Shown piece after piece: positions 16,591 through 24,487 of a stretch of 48,873 nt of DNA. The first letter of the stretch is position 1. The number at the start of each line of letters is the position of its first letter. This DNA comes from Clostridia bacterium. Its GTDB lineage: Bacteria > Bacillota > Clostridia > Oscillospirales > QAKW01. The notes beneath the pieces were generated by a model. It saw only the letters and a list, made by a program, of their open reading frames with translations, had not been told where the DNA came from and ran no database searches. Both the position numbers and the translations under genes were made by a program. The stretch spans positions 1 through 48,873 of the forward strand of contig JAFSCX010000031.1 of the NCBI GenBank assembly GCA_017436525.1. Reading direction: 5' to 3'.

Positions 16591-18390
16591 TTATTCTACC
16601 GTAACGCTCTTGGCAAGGTTACGGGGTTTATCTACATCGTTGCCTCTGGCTACTGCTATATGGTAAGCGAAAAGTTGGGTTGCAATTGCGCCGACAATAG
16701 GGGCAATGAAATCGCTGCATTCGGGCAAAGTGATCAGCTCGTCTGCAAAATCGCTGCAATCCACATCCGGATGAGTCAGGCAAAGAACGATTGCGCCTCT
16801 GGCGTGGACTTCTTTAATGTTGCCGGCGGTTTTTGCAATGCGGGAACGGTCGGTCATTACCGCCACAACCGGAGTGCCCGGCTCAATGAGGGAGATGGTG
16901 CCATGCTTGAGCTCGCCTGCAGCATAGGCTTCGCTATGAACATAAGAAATCTCTTTGAGTTTCAAGGAACTTTCGCAAGAAAGGGCGTAATCCTGCCCGC
17001 GGCCGATAAAGAAGAGGTGCTCTGCATCTTTGAACTTTGCGGCAATAGCCTTAATTTGCGATTCTTTTTTCAGCACTTCTTTGATGAGGGTGGGCAGACT
17101 GAAAAGCTGCTGCAGCTTTTCCTGAAGCTCTTCGGGAGAGATATATTTTTCTGCCATTTTAAGAGCCATCAGATTAAGCAGGGCAACTTGGCAGAGATAG
17201 GCTTTGGTGGTGGCGACGCTGATTTCGGGGCCTGCAGCGGTATAGAATACTGTAGCCGCCTCTCTTGCGATGGTGCTGCCTCGCACATTTACAATGCCGA
17301 GGGTGGGCACTCCCTGCGCTTTAGCCAAGCGAAGGGCGGCCAAGGAATCGGCGGTTTCTCCCGATTGAGAGATGATGACAACCAAATCCTCTTTCCGCAG
17401 GATGGGGTTATTATAGCGGAATTCACTTGCAATTTCTACTTGCACCGGGATGCGAGCCATTTTCTCAATAATCTGCTTGCCGGAAAGGCCTGCATGATAG
17501 GCGGAGCCGCAAGCGACTATATAGATAGAACCTTTGATATCAAAGACAGATTCTTGGTTGGGGAAAAGATTACCGCCTCGGGCATATTGGCCCAAAGTGG
17601 CCCGAACAACCTGAGGTTGCTCATTGATTTCCTTGACCATAAAATGAGGGAAGCCGCCTTTCATGGCACTTTGCTCATCCCAATCTGCCGTGAGCATTTC
17701 CTTTTCCAAGGGGCGCTTCTTTTCGTCATAAAAATTAATATTATCTTTAGTGATCTCTGCCATTTCCCCCTCTTCCAAAAGGAAATAATCATGGGTATAT
17801 TCCAAAATGGCGGGGATATCCGATGCAATGAAATTTTCTCCTTGGCCCTTGCCGATAATAAGGGGGCTATCTTTGCGGACTGCATAGATAGTATGGGGAC
17901 GGTCGGTAAAGAGGATTCCTAAGGCATAAGAGCCTTCAAGCCGCTTTATGGCCGCAAAAATGGCGGCGTGGGGATCTCCTTCATAAAGCTGATCCAGCAG
18001 AAGGGCTGCGATTTCGGTATCGGTATCGCTGATGGGCCGGATTCCCTTTTGCGCAAGCTCGCCCTTGAGCTCCTGATAGTTTTCAATAATGCCGTTGTGG
18101 ACGATTACGACCTTCTTTCCCCGATGAGGGTGAGAATTAAGCTGGCTGGGCTTGCCGTGGGTCGCCCAACGGGTGTGGCCGATGCCTGCAAAGGAGGGGG
18201 CAACATTGGCCTCTTTTACACGATCCTCCAATAATTGAACCTTTCCTTCATTCTTATAAATAGAAATTTCTTCTTCACCGGAGAGCGCAATTCCGGCAGA
18301 ATCGTAACCGCGATATTCCAATTTTTTCAGGCCTTCGATCAATACTTTTTCGGTGTCTCTATCACCGGTATATCCAATAATTCCGCACAT
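16591..18390 (-). CDS. glmS: Glutamine--fructose-6-phosphate aminotransferase (isomerizing)
   Basis: GlmS makes glucosamine-6-phosphate from fructose-6-phosphate and glutamine, the entry point to amino sugars. The 599-aa protein begins MCGIIGYTG; Cys after the initiator Met is the glutaminase nucleophile. The N-terminal amidotransferase domain holds HTRWATHG and the NGIIENY motif. Two SIS sugar-isomerase domains follow, with SQSGETADS and the ESSLKLKEISY segment, and the C-terminus ends DKPRNLAKSVTVE as in the family. It is first in the glmS-glmM operon. The leader upstream (18391-18569) carries hairpins with T-runs but no recognisable glmS ribozyme core. Confidence 0.97.
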   Translation of the reverse strand: MCGIIGYTGDRDTEKVLIEGLKKLEYRGYDSAGIALSGEEEISIYKNEGKVQLLEDRVKEANVAPSFAGIGHTRWATHGKPSQLNSHPHRGKKVVIVHNGIIENYQELKGELAQKGIRPISDTDTEIAALLLDQLYEGDPHAAIFAAIKRLEGSYALGILFTDRPHTIYAVRKDSPLIIGKGQGENFIASDIPAILEYTHDYFLLEEGEMAEITKDNINFYDEKKRPLEKEMLTADWDEQSAMKGGFPHFMVKEINEQPQVVRATLGQYARGGNLFPNQESVFDIKGSIYIVACGSAYHAGLSGKQIIEKMARIPVQVEIASEFRYNNPILRKEDLVVIISQSGETADSLAALRLAKAQGVPTLGIVNVRGSTIAREAATVFYTAAGPEISVATTKAYLCQVALLNLMALKMAEKYISPEELQEKLQQLFSLPTLIKEVLKKESQIKAIAAKFKDAEHLFFIGRGQDYALSCESSLKLKEISYVHSEAYAAGELKHGTISLIEPGTPVVAVMTDRSRIAKTAGNIKEVHARGAIVLCLTHPDVDCSDFADELITLPECSDFIAPIVGAIATQLFAYHIAVARGNDVDKPRNLAKSVTVE

Positions 18391-18440
18391 AGTAAAAACC
18401 TTCCTTTCAAGTATAATTTTTCATTAAGTTTGGCTAAAAG

Positions 18441-18568
18441 AAAAAAGACTTTTCGCACAACGAAAAGCCTTTATACATCCGAATAATTGCACCTGTATTT
18501 TGCAAAATGGGTACAAGAAAAAAGCCTCGTTGCGTAATGGACACACAATAGAGGGACTCAAAATACAG
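18441..18568 (-). promoter_or_regulatory. glmS leader with two hairpin/T-run modules (candidate attenuator)
   Basis: Read on the minus strand from the predicted start: CTGTATTTTG (18559-18568) pairs perfectly with CAAAATACAG (18493-18502). Enclosed is hairpin 1, with the arm at 18541-18554 pairing with the arm at 18525-18535, followed by six T (18518-18523). Hairpin 2 is AGGCTTTTCG/CGAAAAGTCT (18470-18461 with 18455-18446), also followed by six T, about 55 nt before the start codon. The 3' arm of hairpin 1 (GCAACG) could instead pair with CGTTGTGC in hairpin 2, which would break both. No GCGCC-type ribozyme cleavage core was found. Regulation by attenuation is inferred. Confidence 0.5.
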
Positions 18569-18575
18569 TATATCC

Positions 18576-18604
18576 ATTATATATGATTTTGAGAGAAAAT
18601 GCAA
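18576..18604 (-). promoter_or_regulatory. Promoter of glmS-glmM
   Basis: On the minus strand TTGCAT (18599-18604) and TATAAT (18576-18581) are 17 bp apart. The predicted start near 18569 is the first base of the long leader stem, giving a leader of about 180 nt. The rest of the gap up to 18710 shows no gene. Confidence 0.7.
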
Positions 18605-18710
18605 TCCCTCAAAAGGGTGAAATTGGCCAAAAATTAAGCCTAATATTTGTTAAGAATAGACAAAAGTAGGGGGCGGAATGAAAAAACCTTTATTTTCCTC
18701 AACAAGATTA

Positions 18711-18739
18711 TTGACATTTTTTCGTTGGTAAAATATAAT
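18711..18739 (+). promoter_or_regulatory. Consensus promoter of the large SLH protein gene
   Basis: TTGACA (18711-18716) and TATAAT (18734-18739) are perfect boxes with a 17-bp spacer. The leader of about 60 nt contains an ATCGGT/ACCGAT hairpin and a strong AGGAGG (18793-18798), suggesting high expression. Confidence 0.88.
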
Positions 18740-18806
18740 ACTTATATTGTATTATCGGTTTACTATGCATTTTCACCGATGAACGTTCTGACAGGAGGTT
18801 GTAAGA

Positions 18807-21800
18807 ATGATGAGAATCAAGAAGTTGGCGGCTGCATTGATGGCGGTGGTAATGGTCGTTACCATGATGTCCTCTCTCGCAGTAAGCGCCTCTGCCGAAA
18901 GCGCTTTGGGCGGCTCTGTAAAGGCGGGGCTGGATGTTTCCGGTGTTTCCTTGCCCGGCGATTGCTTTGTAGTAAGCAGTGCGTGGAGCAACCTTGCTGC
19001 CGGCAAACAAGTGAATGTGGTGCTGGGGGGAACGACCTATAAAGCCTATTACGGCCGCAATGCATTTGCTGAGCTTGCAGATGCGGTTGCAGCGGCATCC
19101 AATAATATGACCATCTACTTAACTGCGGGTATTTATAAAACCACTGTAAATGTGAATGTATCCCATTTGAAGATCTGCGGTCCTTATGCAGGGGTATCTC
19201 CCAATGCAGTGGTGAATGCTACTGAGGCGTTGGATCTTGCGGCGCCCAATCCTGCGCGCCCTGCAGCAGTCAACGGTAGTTCTGCTGATGAGGCAGTTCT
19301 GAACTGCCAGATCAATCTCTATCAGTTGGGCAGTTATCTGACTGTAGACGGTGTTACCATCGGCGGAAATGGCTTTTTCAATTTGAACGAAGGCGGTAAA
19401 GATCGTTACGGTACTCATCTGAAAAATTCCATTGTGAATACCGATAAAGGAACCCTTTTCGCCATGGGCCGTGGCCGTAACTATAGCTTTTTGGTAGAAA
19501 ATAACCGTGTTCTTAAGGCAAATCAAATTGTAAACATCGGCGGATTCGGCGGTATCGACATCAGAAGCAATTATTTCAACACCAGTGGCGAAGTGGTGTT
19601 TACTCACTCTCTGGCCAGTGCTTCTATGGGCGTGCCTGTAAACATTATTAATAATTATTGGGAGAACAGTAATACCATCTTCAGCTATGATCCCAGCGAT
19701 TTAAGCTATCCTTCTGCCTATTCGGTAAAAATCCAAGGGAACTATGTAAACAACTTTACCGGCGGTTACATTGTGCTCAATGAGTATCTGGCGATGAAGT
19801 CGGTGCCCGGTCTTAATATCTTTGTAGAAGATAATGTCTTCAAGGGAATCAAGAACACGCCGTTCTATTTCCCCTATGTGGGGAGCGTTGCCAATCTGAC
19901 CAAGGCGCGGTTCCTTGTGAATATCAATGAAAACTATTTTGAACTTCCTCAGAGCGTAACCTTTATTGATGCTCCCGAAGCATTCCTTTATCTGAATTGC
20001 GCAAAGAATTATTATACCTCCTCCATGAGCGAAGATCGCGTGGTGAAATTTAAGGATTCTGATTTTGTATATTGCCCCTACTATGCAGATCCCGAAATGG
20101 CTACTTTGGTAGGCGGCTCTGAGATTGAATCTATCAATCTGGATGCCAATCAATTCGGCGTTGTCTTAGATAATGAAAAGAAAGAGATCACCATCGATTT
20201 CTGCGGTAGCGGTATAGATTTCTTTGATTTCAGCACCGTCCTCGGTGTTTCCGCAGGCTGCACCTGGAAGATGTATGAAACGGAAACTTTGGAAAATGAA
20301 ATAAAAGACAAAGTGGTTTATTTCGATGGAGAAAAGACCGATCGCTATGTGGCAGTTTCTGCGGCAGACGGTTCCGCCAAAACGGTATATCGCCTCTATC
20401 TCCAAAACGATAAAGGCACCAAATCCGAGCTCTACGATATTATTTTTGATACAGCAGCAGTGCCCGAACCCATAAAGAACGGTGCGAATTATTATAAATA
20501 CAATCTGGATTCCGAAGTGGCTTTGCTGGATTATGATCTTCAGGTATCCACCGGTGCTACTTATAGCCTTTGGAAAGATTCCCAATGCCAGACGACTCCT
20601 CTCGGCGGTGAGCTGGCCAACTTTATTCCCTATAGTGAAACTGCCGATAAGGGATATACTGTATATGTAAAGGTTGTTTCTCAGGATGGAAATTCCACAA
20701 CCAAATATACGTTGGAATTCATTCGTCCCCGTTCTGAAAACTTTGATCCGGGTGTATTGAGCGTCAAATTGCCTGCAGAAAATACGTTGGTGCGCAATTC
20801 CCGCAAGCTCATCTATTATTATTGCGTAGGATATGAAAAGCAAAAAACCTTTGATTTTGTGGTAACTCCCGGCGCAGAATATGCAATCTATGCAGATCAG
20901 GCTTGCACCAAATTGCTTTCTTCCGGAAGCGAAGTGAAAGCGCTGAATCTGGAAGAGGGCAGCAATATTTTCTATGTCCGGATCAAAGATGAGAAGGCTA
21001 CCAATCTCTATAAACTTTTTGTGGAAAATGGTGAGCGCTCCGGCAAGAATGCCATCATCGGCGTCAACGGCGCAAACGCTTATACGATTGTAAATGATAG
21101 AATTAAGGTTGATAGCGGCGTAGGGGATGAGTTTTCTTTGGACTTTATTACAGACAGTATCTATGCCACTGTATCTGTTTATGCCGACGCAGGAAGATTG
21201 TTCCCGATAAGCTATACCTCTTCTCCCGTTACCGAAGATAACCACACTGTAGATGTGCGGACCTTCACTTTGGAAACCAAGCTGCCTACCAGCATCTACT
21301 ATGTTGTATGTGTGGCAGAAAACGGTGCCAGCAAAGCCTATACGCTTGAAATCAACAAGATCCTCTTCCCCGGTAAATTCAATGATGTGGAAGAAGGAAA
21401 GTGGTATACTGAATATGTAAATAAGGCAATCAATTCCGGCATGATGGTCGGCAGCAAGGTTGCAGTTGATGCGGAAGGCAAAGATATTTTTGCCTATCGC
21501 CCCAATGATTTTGTAACACGTCAGGAAGCTGCAGTGATTATTTGCCGCTTAGCAGGTTATAATCCCACAGCCTTTAGCAAAGTGGAGCTGCCCTTTACCG
21601 ATCTCAATTCCATCGGCAGCTGGGCAAGAGATTATGTGAAGGTTTGCTATTATAACGGCTATATGGTAGGTACTTCTGCTACCACCTTTACTCCGAAGTC
21701 TACCTTGACCCGCCAGGAAATGATGAGCATGATTGCCAGAATCTTTAAGTTGAAGAAGGCGGCAGATCTCTCCTCCTTTACCGATGCCGGCAGAATTGCA

Positions 21801-21950
21801 AGCTGGGCAAGAGCGGATGTTGAGGCATGCGTTGCCGCAGGCATTATTGTGGGAAGTAATCATAAACTGAATCCCACAGGCCTGATTACCCGTGCGCAGA
21901 TTGCCACCGTTATGGTTCAATTGGAAGAAAAGGTTGGTCTTTTCAAGTAA
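18807..21950 (+). CDS. Large S-layer homology (SLH) surface protein with beta-helix region
   Basis: This 1047-aa exported protein has a signal peptide ending near ASA (residues 28-30). Residues about 60-420 look like a right-handed beta-helix (pectin-lyase-like; many Asn/Gly/Ile turns such as NIINNYWENS). About residues 430-855 hold four cadherin-like beta-sandwich repeats, each ending with a Tyr-x-Leu strand (YRLYLQND, YTLEFIRP, YKLFVENG, YTLEINKI). The C-terminal 190 residues form three SLH domains (FNDVEEGKWYTEYV, FTDLNSIGSWARDYV, FTDAGRIASWARADV), which anchor to secondary cell-wall polymer. It is probably an S-layer or adhesion protein; no catalytic residues were identified. It has its own consensus promoter and terminator. 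Confidence 0.88.
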   Translation: MMRIKKLAAALMAVVMVVTMMSSLAVSASAESALGGSVKAGLDVSGVSLPGDCFVVSSAWSNLAAGKQVNVVLGGTTYKAYYGRNAFAELADAVAAASNNMTIYLTAGIYKTTVNVNVSHLKICGPYAGVSPNAVVNATEALDLAAPNPARPAAVNGSSADEAVLNCQINLYQLGSYLTVDGVTIGGNGFFNLNEGGKDRYGTHLKNSIVNTDKGTLFAMGRGRNYSFLVENNRVLKANQIVNIGGFGGIDIRSNYFNTSGEVVFTHSLASASMGVPVNIINNYWENSNTIFSYDPSDLSYPSAYSVKIQGNYVNNFTGGYIVLNEYLAMKSVPGLNIFVEDNVFKGIKNTPFYFPYVGSVANLTKARFLVNINENYFELPQSVTFIDAPEAFLYLNCAKNYYTSSMSEDRVVKFKDSDFVYCPYYADPEMATLVGGSEIESINLDANQFGVVLDNEKKEITIDFCGSGIDFFDFSTVLGVSAGCTWKMYETETLENEIKDKVVYFDGEKTDRYVAVSAADGSAKTVYRLYLQNDKGTKSELYDIIFDTAAVPEPIKNGANYYKYNLDSEVALLDYDLQVSTGATYSLWKDSQCQTTPLGGELANFIPYSETADKGYTVYVKVVSQDGNSTTKYTLEFIRPRSENFDPGVLSVKLPAENTLVRNSRKLIYYYCVGYEKQKTFDFVVTPGAEYAIYADQACTKLLSSGSEVKALNLEEGSNIFYVRIKDEKATNLYKLFVENGERSGKNAIIGVNGANAYTIVNDRIKVDSGVGDEFSLDFITDSIYATVSVYADAGRLFPISYTSSPVTEDNHTVDVRTFTLETKLPTSIYYVVCVAENGASKAYTLEINKILFPGKFNDVEEGKWYTEYVNKAINSGMMVGSKVAVDAEGKDIFAYRPNDFVTRQEAAVIICRLAGYNPTAFSKVELPFTDLNSIGSWARDYVKVCYYNGYMVGTSATTFTPKSTLTRQEMMSMIARIFKLKKAADLSSFTDAGRIASWARADVEACVAAGIIVGSNHKLNPTGLITRAQIATVMVQLEEKVGLFK

Positions 21951-21981
21951 GGTTGAAGCTGCTTTAATAAACCCCAATATG

Positions 21982-22014
21982 CTCCCCGATGGATTTTCCA
22001 TCGGGGAGTTTTTT
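21982..22014 (+). terminator. Terminator of the large SLH gene
   Basis: CTCCCCGATGG (21982-21992), loop ATTTT, CCATCGGGGAG (21998-22008), then six T. It starts about 30 bp after the stop. Confidence 0.93.
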
Positions 22015-22078
22015 GCGGCAGAAAATGTGAAATATATCCAAATACAGCATGCTGAAATTATGCAGAATGACAGGGTTA

Positions 22079-22095
22079 TGTTACATTAATGTTAC
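22079..22095 (+). promoter_or_regulatory. WalR-type direct repeat upstream of the second SLH gene
   Basis: TGTTAC, five bases, TGTTAC matches exactly the published WalR (YycF) binding consensus TGTWAH-N5-TGTWAH. It lies 15 bp before the -35 box at 22111, a position suited to activation. A WalRK-like pair is encoded at 32527-34629. The link is inferred. Confidence 0.45.
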
Positions 22096-22110
22096 ATTTT
22101 CCTGAATTTG

Positions 22111-22139
22111 TTGAATTTACTAAAAAACTTCGCTATAAT
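22111..22139 (+). promoter_or_regulatory. Distal promoter of the second SLH gene
   Basis: TTGAAT (22111-22116) and TATAAT (22134-22139) with a 17-bp spacer. It would give a leader of about 245 nt before the ATG at 22392. Apart from AT-rich inverted repeats, no known riboswitch is recognisable in that leader. Confidence 0.55.
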
Positions 22140-22309
22140 GAAATTGAAAAAAACGAGTACAGATTTGGTCGGTTGAGAAGATGAAAAGAGCATAAAAACA
22201 GTGCATTTTTCGGAAATCTGATGTTCGTTATATTGGCCAAAATGAAATTTCAAAATTTGGCTATTATTTACAAATTCGATCAGATTAATGCATCATTTCA
22301 ATAATTTGC

Positions 22310-22338
22310 TTGCATATTGATTTTTTATTATATATAAT
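22310..22338 (+). promoter_or_regulatory. Proximal promoter of the second SLH gene
   Basis: TTGCAT (22310-22315) and TATAAT (22333-22338), 17 bp apart. The short leader has a GGGG...CCCC hairpin and GGAGGT before the ATG. Two promoters in tandem suggest more than one regulatory input. Confidence 0.6.
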
Positions 22339-22391
22339 GTATTTATGTAATAATAGGGGCCAATCTCCCCTTGTAAGATGGAGGTAACTGA

Positions 22392-24419
22392 ATGAGAACC
22401 TTAAGAAGTCTTGTTGCAGTGATATTGGCGATGCTGATGGTGCTTACCATGAGTGTCTCCGCATTTGCTGCATATGAGGATCTTAGCTATGAGGATGTCA
22501 GCGAGAACTTCAATACAACATTGAGCAGCGCTGCCCTTCTGCAGATTAAATTTGCAGATAGCCTCGGGATCGTATCCGGCATGAAAAACGGAAGCTTTTA
22601 TCCTGAAGCGAAGATCACCCGCGGTGAAGCGTTGCGGATTGCATATCGGATGCTGCATTATAATTACGATGAGATCGAAGATTATGCATCCGTGAATACC
22701 GATTTCGATGAAATGGGAGAGAGCGGTGATATCAGCGACGTAGCAATGATTAAGCCTTATGTGGCATGGGCAATGGATTATCAGTTGATCAATTCCGAGT
22801 ATGTCCCCAATGCTCAGTTTGAGGCTGATAAGAATATCACCGGCGAAGAGTTTATTACGCTGATCAAGAAAGTCTGCGGAATGGTAGAAGAAGCCTATGC
22901 GGAGTATTTTGAAGCAGCGGAAGGCGGAGAGCCGGAAGGCTACTATGATTATTACACCTTTGAGGATCTTTGCGAGAACTTTGAAGAGAATGTATTTGCC
23001 TTGGCGGAAATCAGCGCCGAGAGCGAATCCATCAATAGAGAGCAGGCGGCGGTGGCTGTGGCCAACGCCATGATCTATGATCCTCAGGCCGGCATGATCA
23101 GTGATGATATGTTTACTTACTTTGAGCTGGAGGCCGATGTTCGGTTGAATTGCCTGGCTACCCGAATCTATGGTTGTGATTACATTAACCTCTTCATTCG
23201 GGCTGCGAAAGAAAGACCTCTTGAATATGAGAATGTAACCGGCGATATGCTCCTTTCCAATGGTGTGCAGGTGAGTACCGGCATGGATATGAGCAAATTT
23301 GTAGGCTTCCCCATCCTTGTGCTTTATATGGATAAAGACAATTCTGCTACTTATACCGAAGATGAAGAAATGTTTGGCTATGAGATTCAATCTCCTATGG
23401 TTTATACCAAGAGCCTCTCTGAATTGACCGTTACCAATAACATTTCGGTTAGCGGTCTGGACGGTAACGATGTATTTGCCATGTATGCCAATACGCCTCA
23501 TTACCTCAATGATGCTCCTTGGCCCAACAATGATACTTATAATCTTTTCAAAATGTTAGGTAAGCCTGTGCCCGGTTCCGGCGAGGTGGTGGCAACCCGC
23601 CCGAATCTGGAATTCACCTTCATCAAGAGTGCTTCTACCAACAATGCGGATCTTGTTTTGGCGCTGGAATGGATTCCCGGCCGTGTAATGACGGTGAATG
23701 CCGGCTATATCTCCGTATTTAGTTATTATGACAATAAGACCTATGTTTATGAAGATCGCAATGTAGTCTATGCAGGAACCTCCACCTTGCAAAGCGGTGA
23801 TTTTATTAATTTCTATGATTCCAACGGTACCCTTCATGTAACCAATGGTACCACTGTGGAATTGGAAGCGTATGAAGAGGGCGTTGATTCGATTACCGGA
23901 TTGAAGCAGCTGACTGCAGGAGAAGATGTATATCTGCGCCATGCGTTCTTTGACAATACAAGCGCAGTAAACTTTGATGGCAGTGTTACTGCTATTTTGG
24001 ACTATACCGGTACGTCTTATATCGCTTTGACGGAAGCGCAAAAGACAAAGGATGTGGCAGTTGAAATCCTTTCTGCAGATGCAAATGCTGATGGAAAGAC
24101 CGCTTTGATCAAGGCCAAGGTTCTGGCAACCGGCGAGAGCATTGAGCTGAAGGATGTCGAGATCGAGCGAATCAATTCCAGAACCGGCAAAATGGAAGCC
24201 GGAGATCTCTTTACCTACTATCTCACCGCCAACGATAAGGTCCATATGGATGGGATTGATCCCATGGATATGGTTGTAATTGAGATGGAGGATTATTTCA
24301 TTGCCGAAGGCGGTGTGAAATATCTGAAGGCAGAGCATTATCAAGCCGGCGAGAATCCGATCAATGGAATGGCTACTTTGATGATCGATCGCTTCGGCGG
24401 TGTATGGGCAGTAAAGTAA
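22392..24419 (+). CDS. SLH-domain exported protein
   Basis: The 675-aa protein has a signal peptide (cleavage near AFAA, residue 25). The N-terminal 220 residues hold SLH-type repeats: one clear (ADSLGIVSGMKNGSFYPEAKITRGEALRIAYRM), one weaker (MIKPYVAWAMDYQLIN...ITGEEFITLIKKV) and one partial (INREQAAVAVANAM). The remaining 450 residues are beta-rich and acidic with no recognised catalytic motif. SLH repeats at the N-terminus, opposite to the upstream neighbour, resemble the layout of S-layer structural proteins. GGAGGT precedes the start. A weak terminator-like hairpin separates it from the lipoprotein gene downstream, so partial read-through is possible. Confidence 0.82.
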   Translation: MRTLRSLVAVILAMLMVLTMSVSAFAAYEDLSYEDVSENFNTTLSSAALLQIKFADSLGIVSGMKNGSFYPEAKITRGEALRIAYRMLHYNYDEIEDYASVNTDFDEMGESGDISDVAMIKPYVAWAMDYQLINSEYVPNAQFEADKNITGEEFITLIKKVCGMVEEAYAEYFEAAEGGEPEGYYDYYTFEDLCENFEENVFALAEISAESESINREQAAVAVANAMIYDPQAGMISDDMFTYFELEADVRLNCLATRIYGCDYINLFIRAAKERPLEYENVTGDMLLSNGVQVSTGMDMSKFVGFPILVLYMDKDNSATYTEDEEMFGYEIQSPMVYTKSLSELTVTNNISVSGLDGNDVFAMYANTPHYLNDAPWPNNDTYNLFKMLGKPVPGSGEVVATRPNLEFTFIKSASTNNADLVLALEWIPGRVMTVNAGYISVFSYYDNKTYVYEDRNVVYAGTSTLQSGDFINFYDSNGTLHVTNGTTVELEAYEEGVDSITGLKQLTAGEDVYLRHAFFDNTSAVNFDGSVTAILDYTGTSYIALTEAQKTKDVAVEILSADANADGKTALIKAKVLATGESIELKDVEIERINSRTGKMEAGDLFTYYLTANDKVHMDGIDPMDMVVIEMEDYFIAEGGVKYLKAEHYQAGENPINGMATLMIDRFGGVWAVK

Positions 24420-24432
24420 AAAGGTTATTTTT

Positions 24433-24458
24433 AGAATAAACAAAAGTTTGTTCTTTTA
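24433..24458 (+). terminator. Weak intercistronic terminator-like hairpin
   Basis: AGAATAAAC (24433-24441), loop AAAA, GTTTGTTCT (24446-24454) with one G-U pair, then TTT. The AT-rich stem is weak and the next gene starts 30 bp later without a visible promoter, so it may only partly stop transcription. Confidence 0.4.
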
Positions 24459-24487
24459 ATAAAAATAAGAAAAGGAGAGTTTGCAAC

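Noticed and set aside
18391..18570. glmS ribozyme
   Set aside because: The cleavage-site GCGCC core and the conserved downstream pseudoknot segments of the class were not found in the leader.
18781..18788. LexA-like GAACGTTC
   Set aside because: It is an 8-bp palindrome without the four-base spacer of the Gram-positive LexA box and lies in a leader of a surface protein gene; likely chance.
22140..22391. c-di-GMP riboswitch upstream of the second SLH gene
   Set aside because: Surface genes in Clostridia often have one, but neither the conserved class I core nor the class II core could be found in this AT-rich leader.
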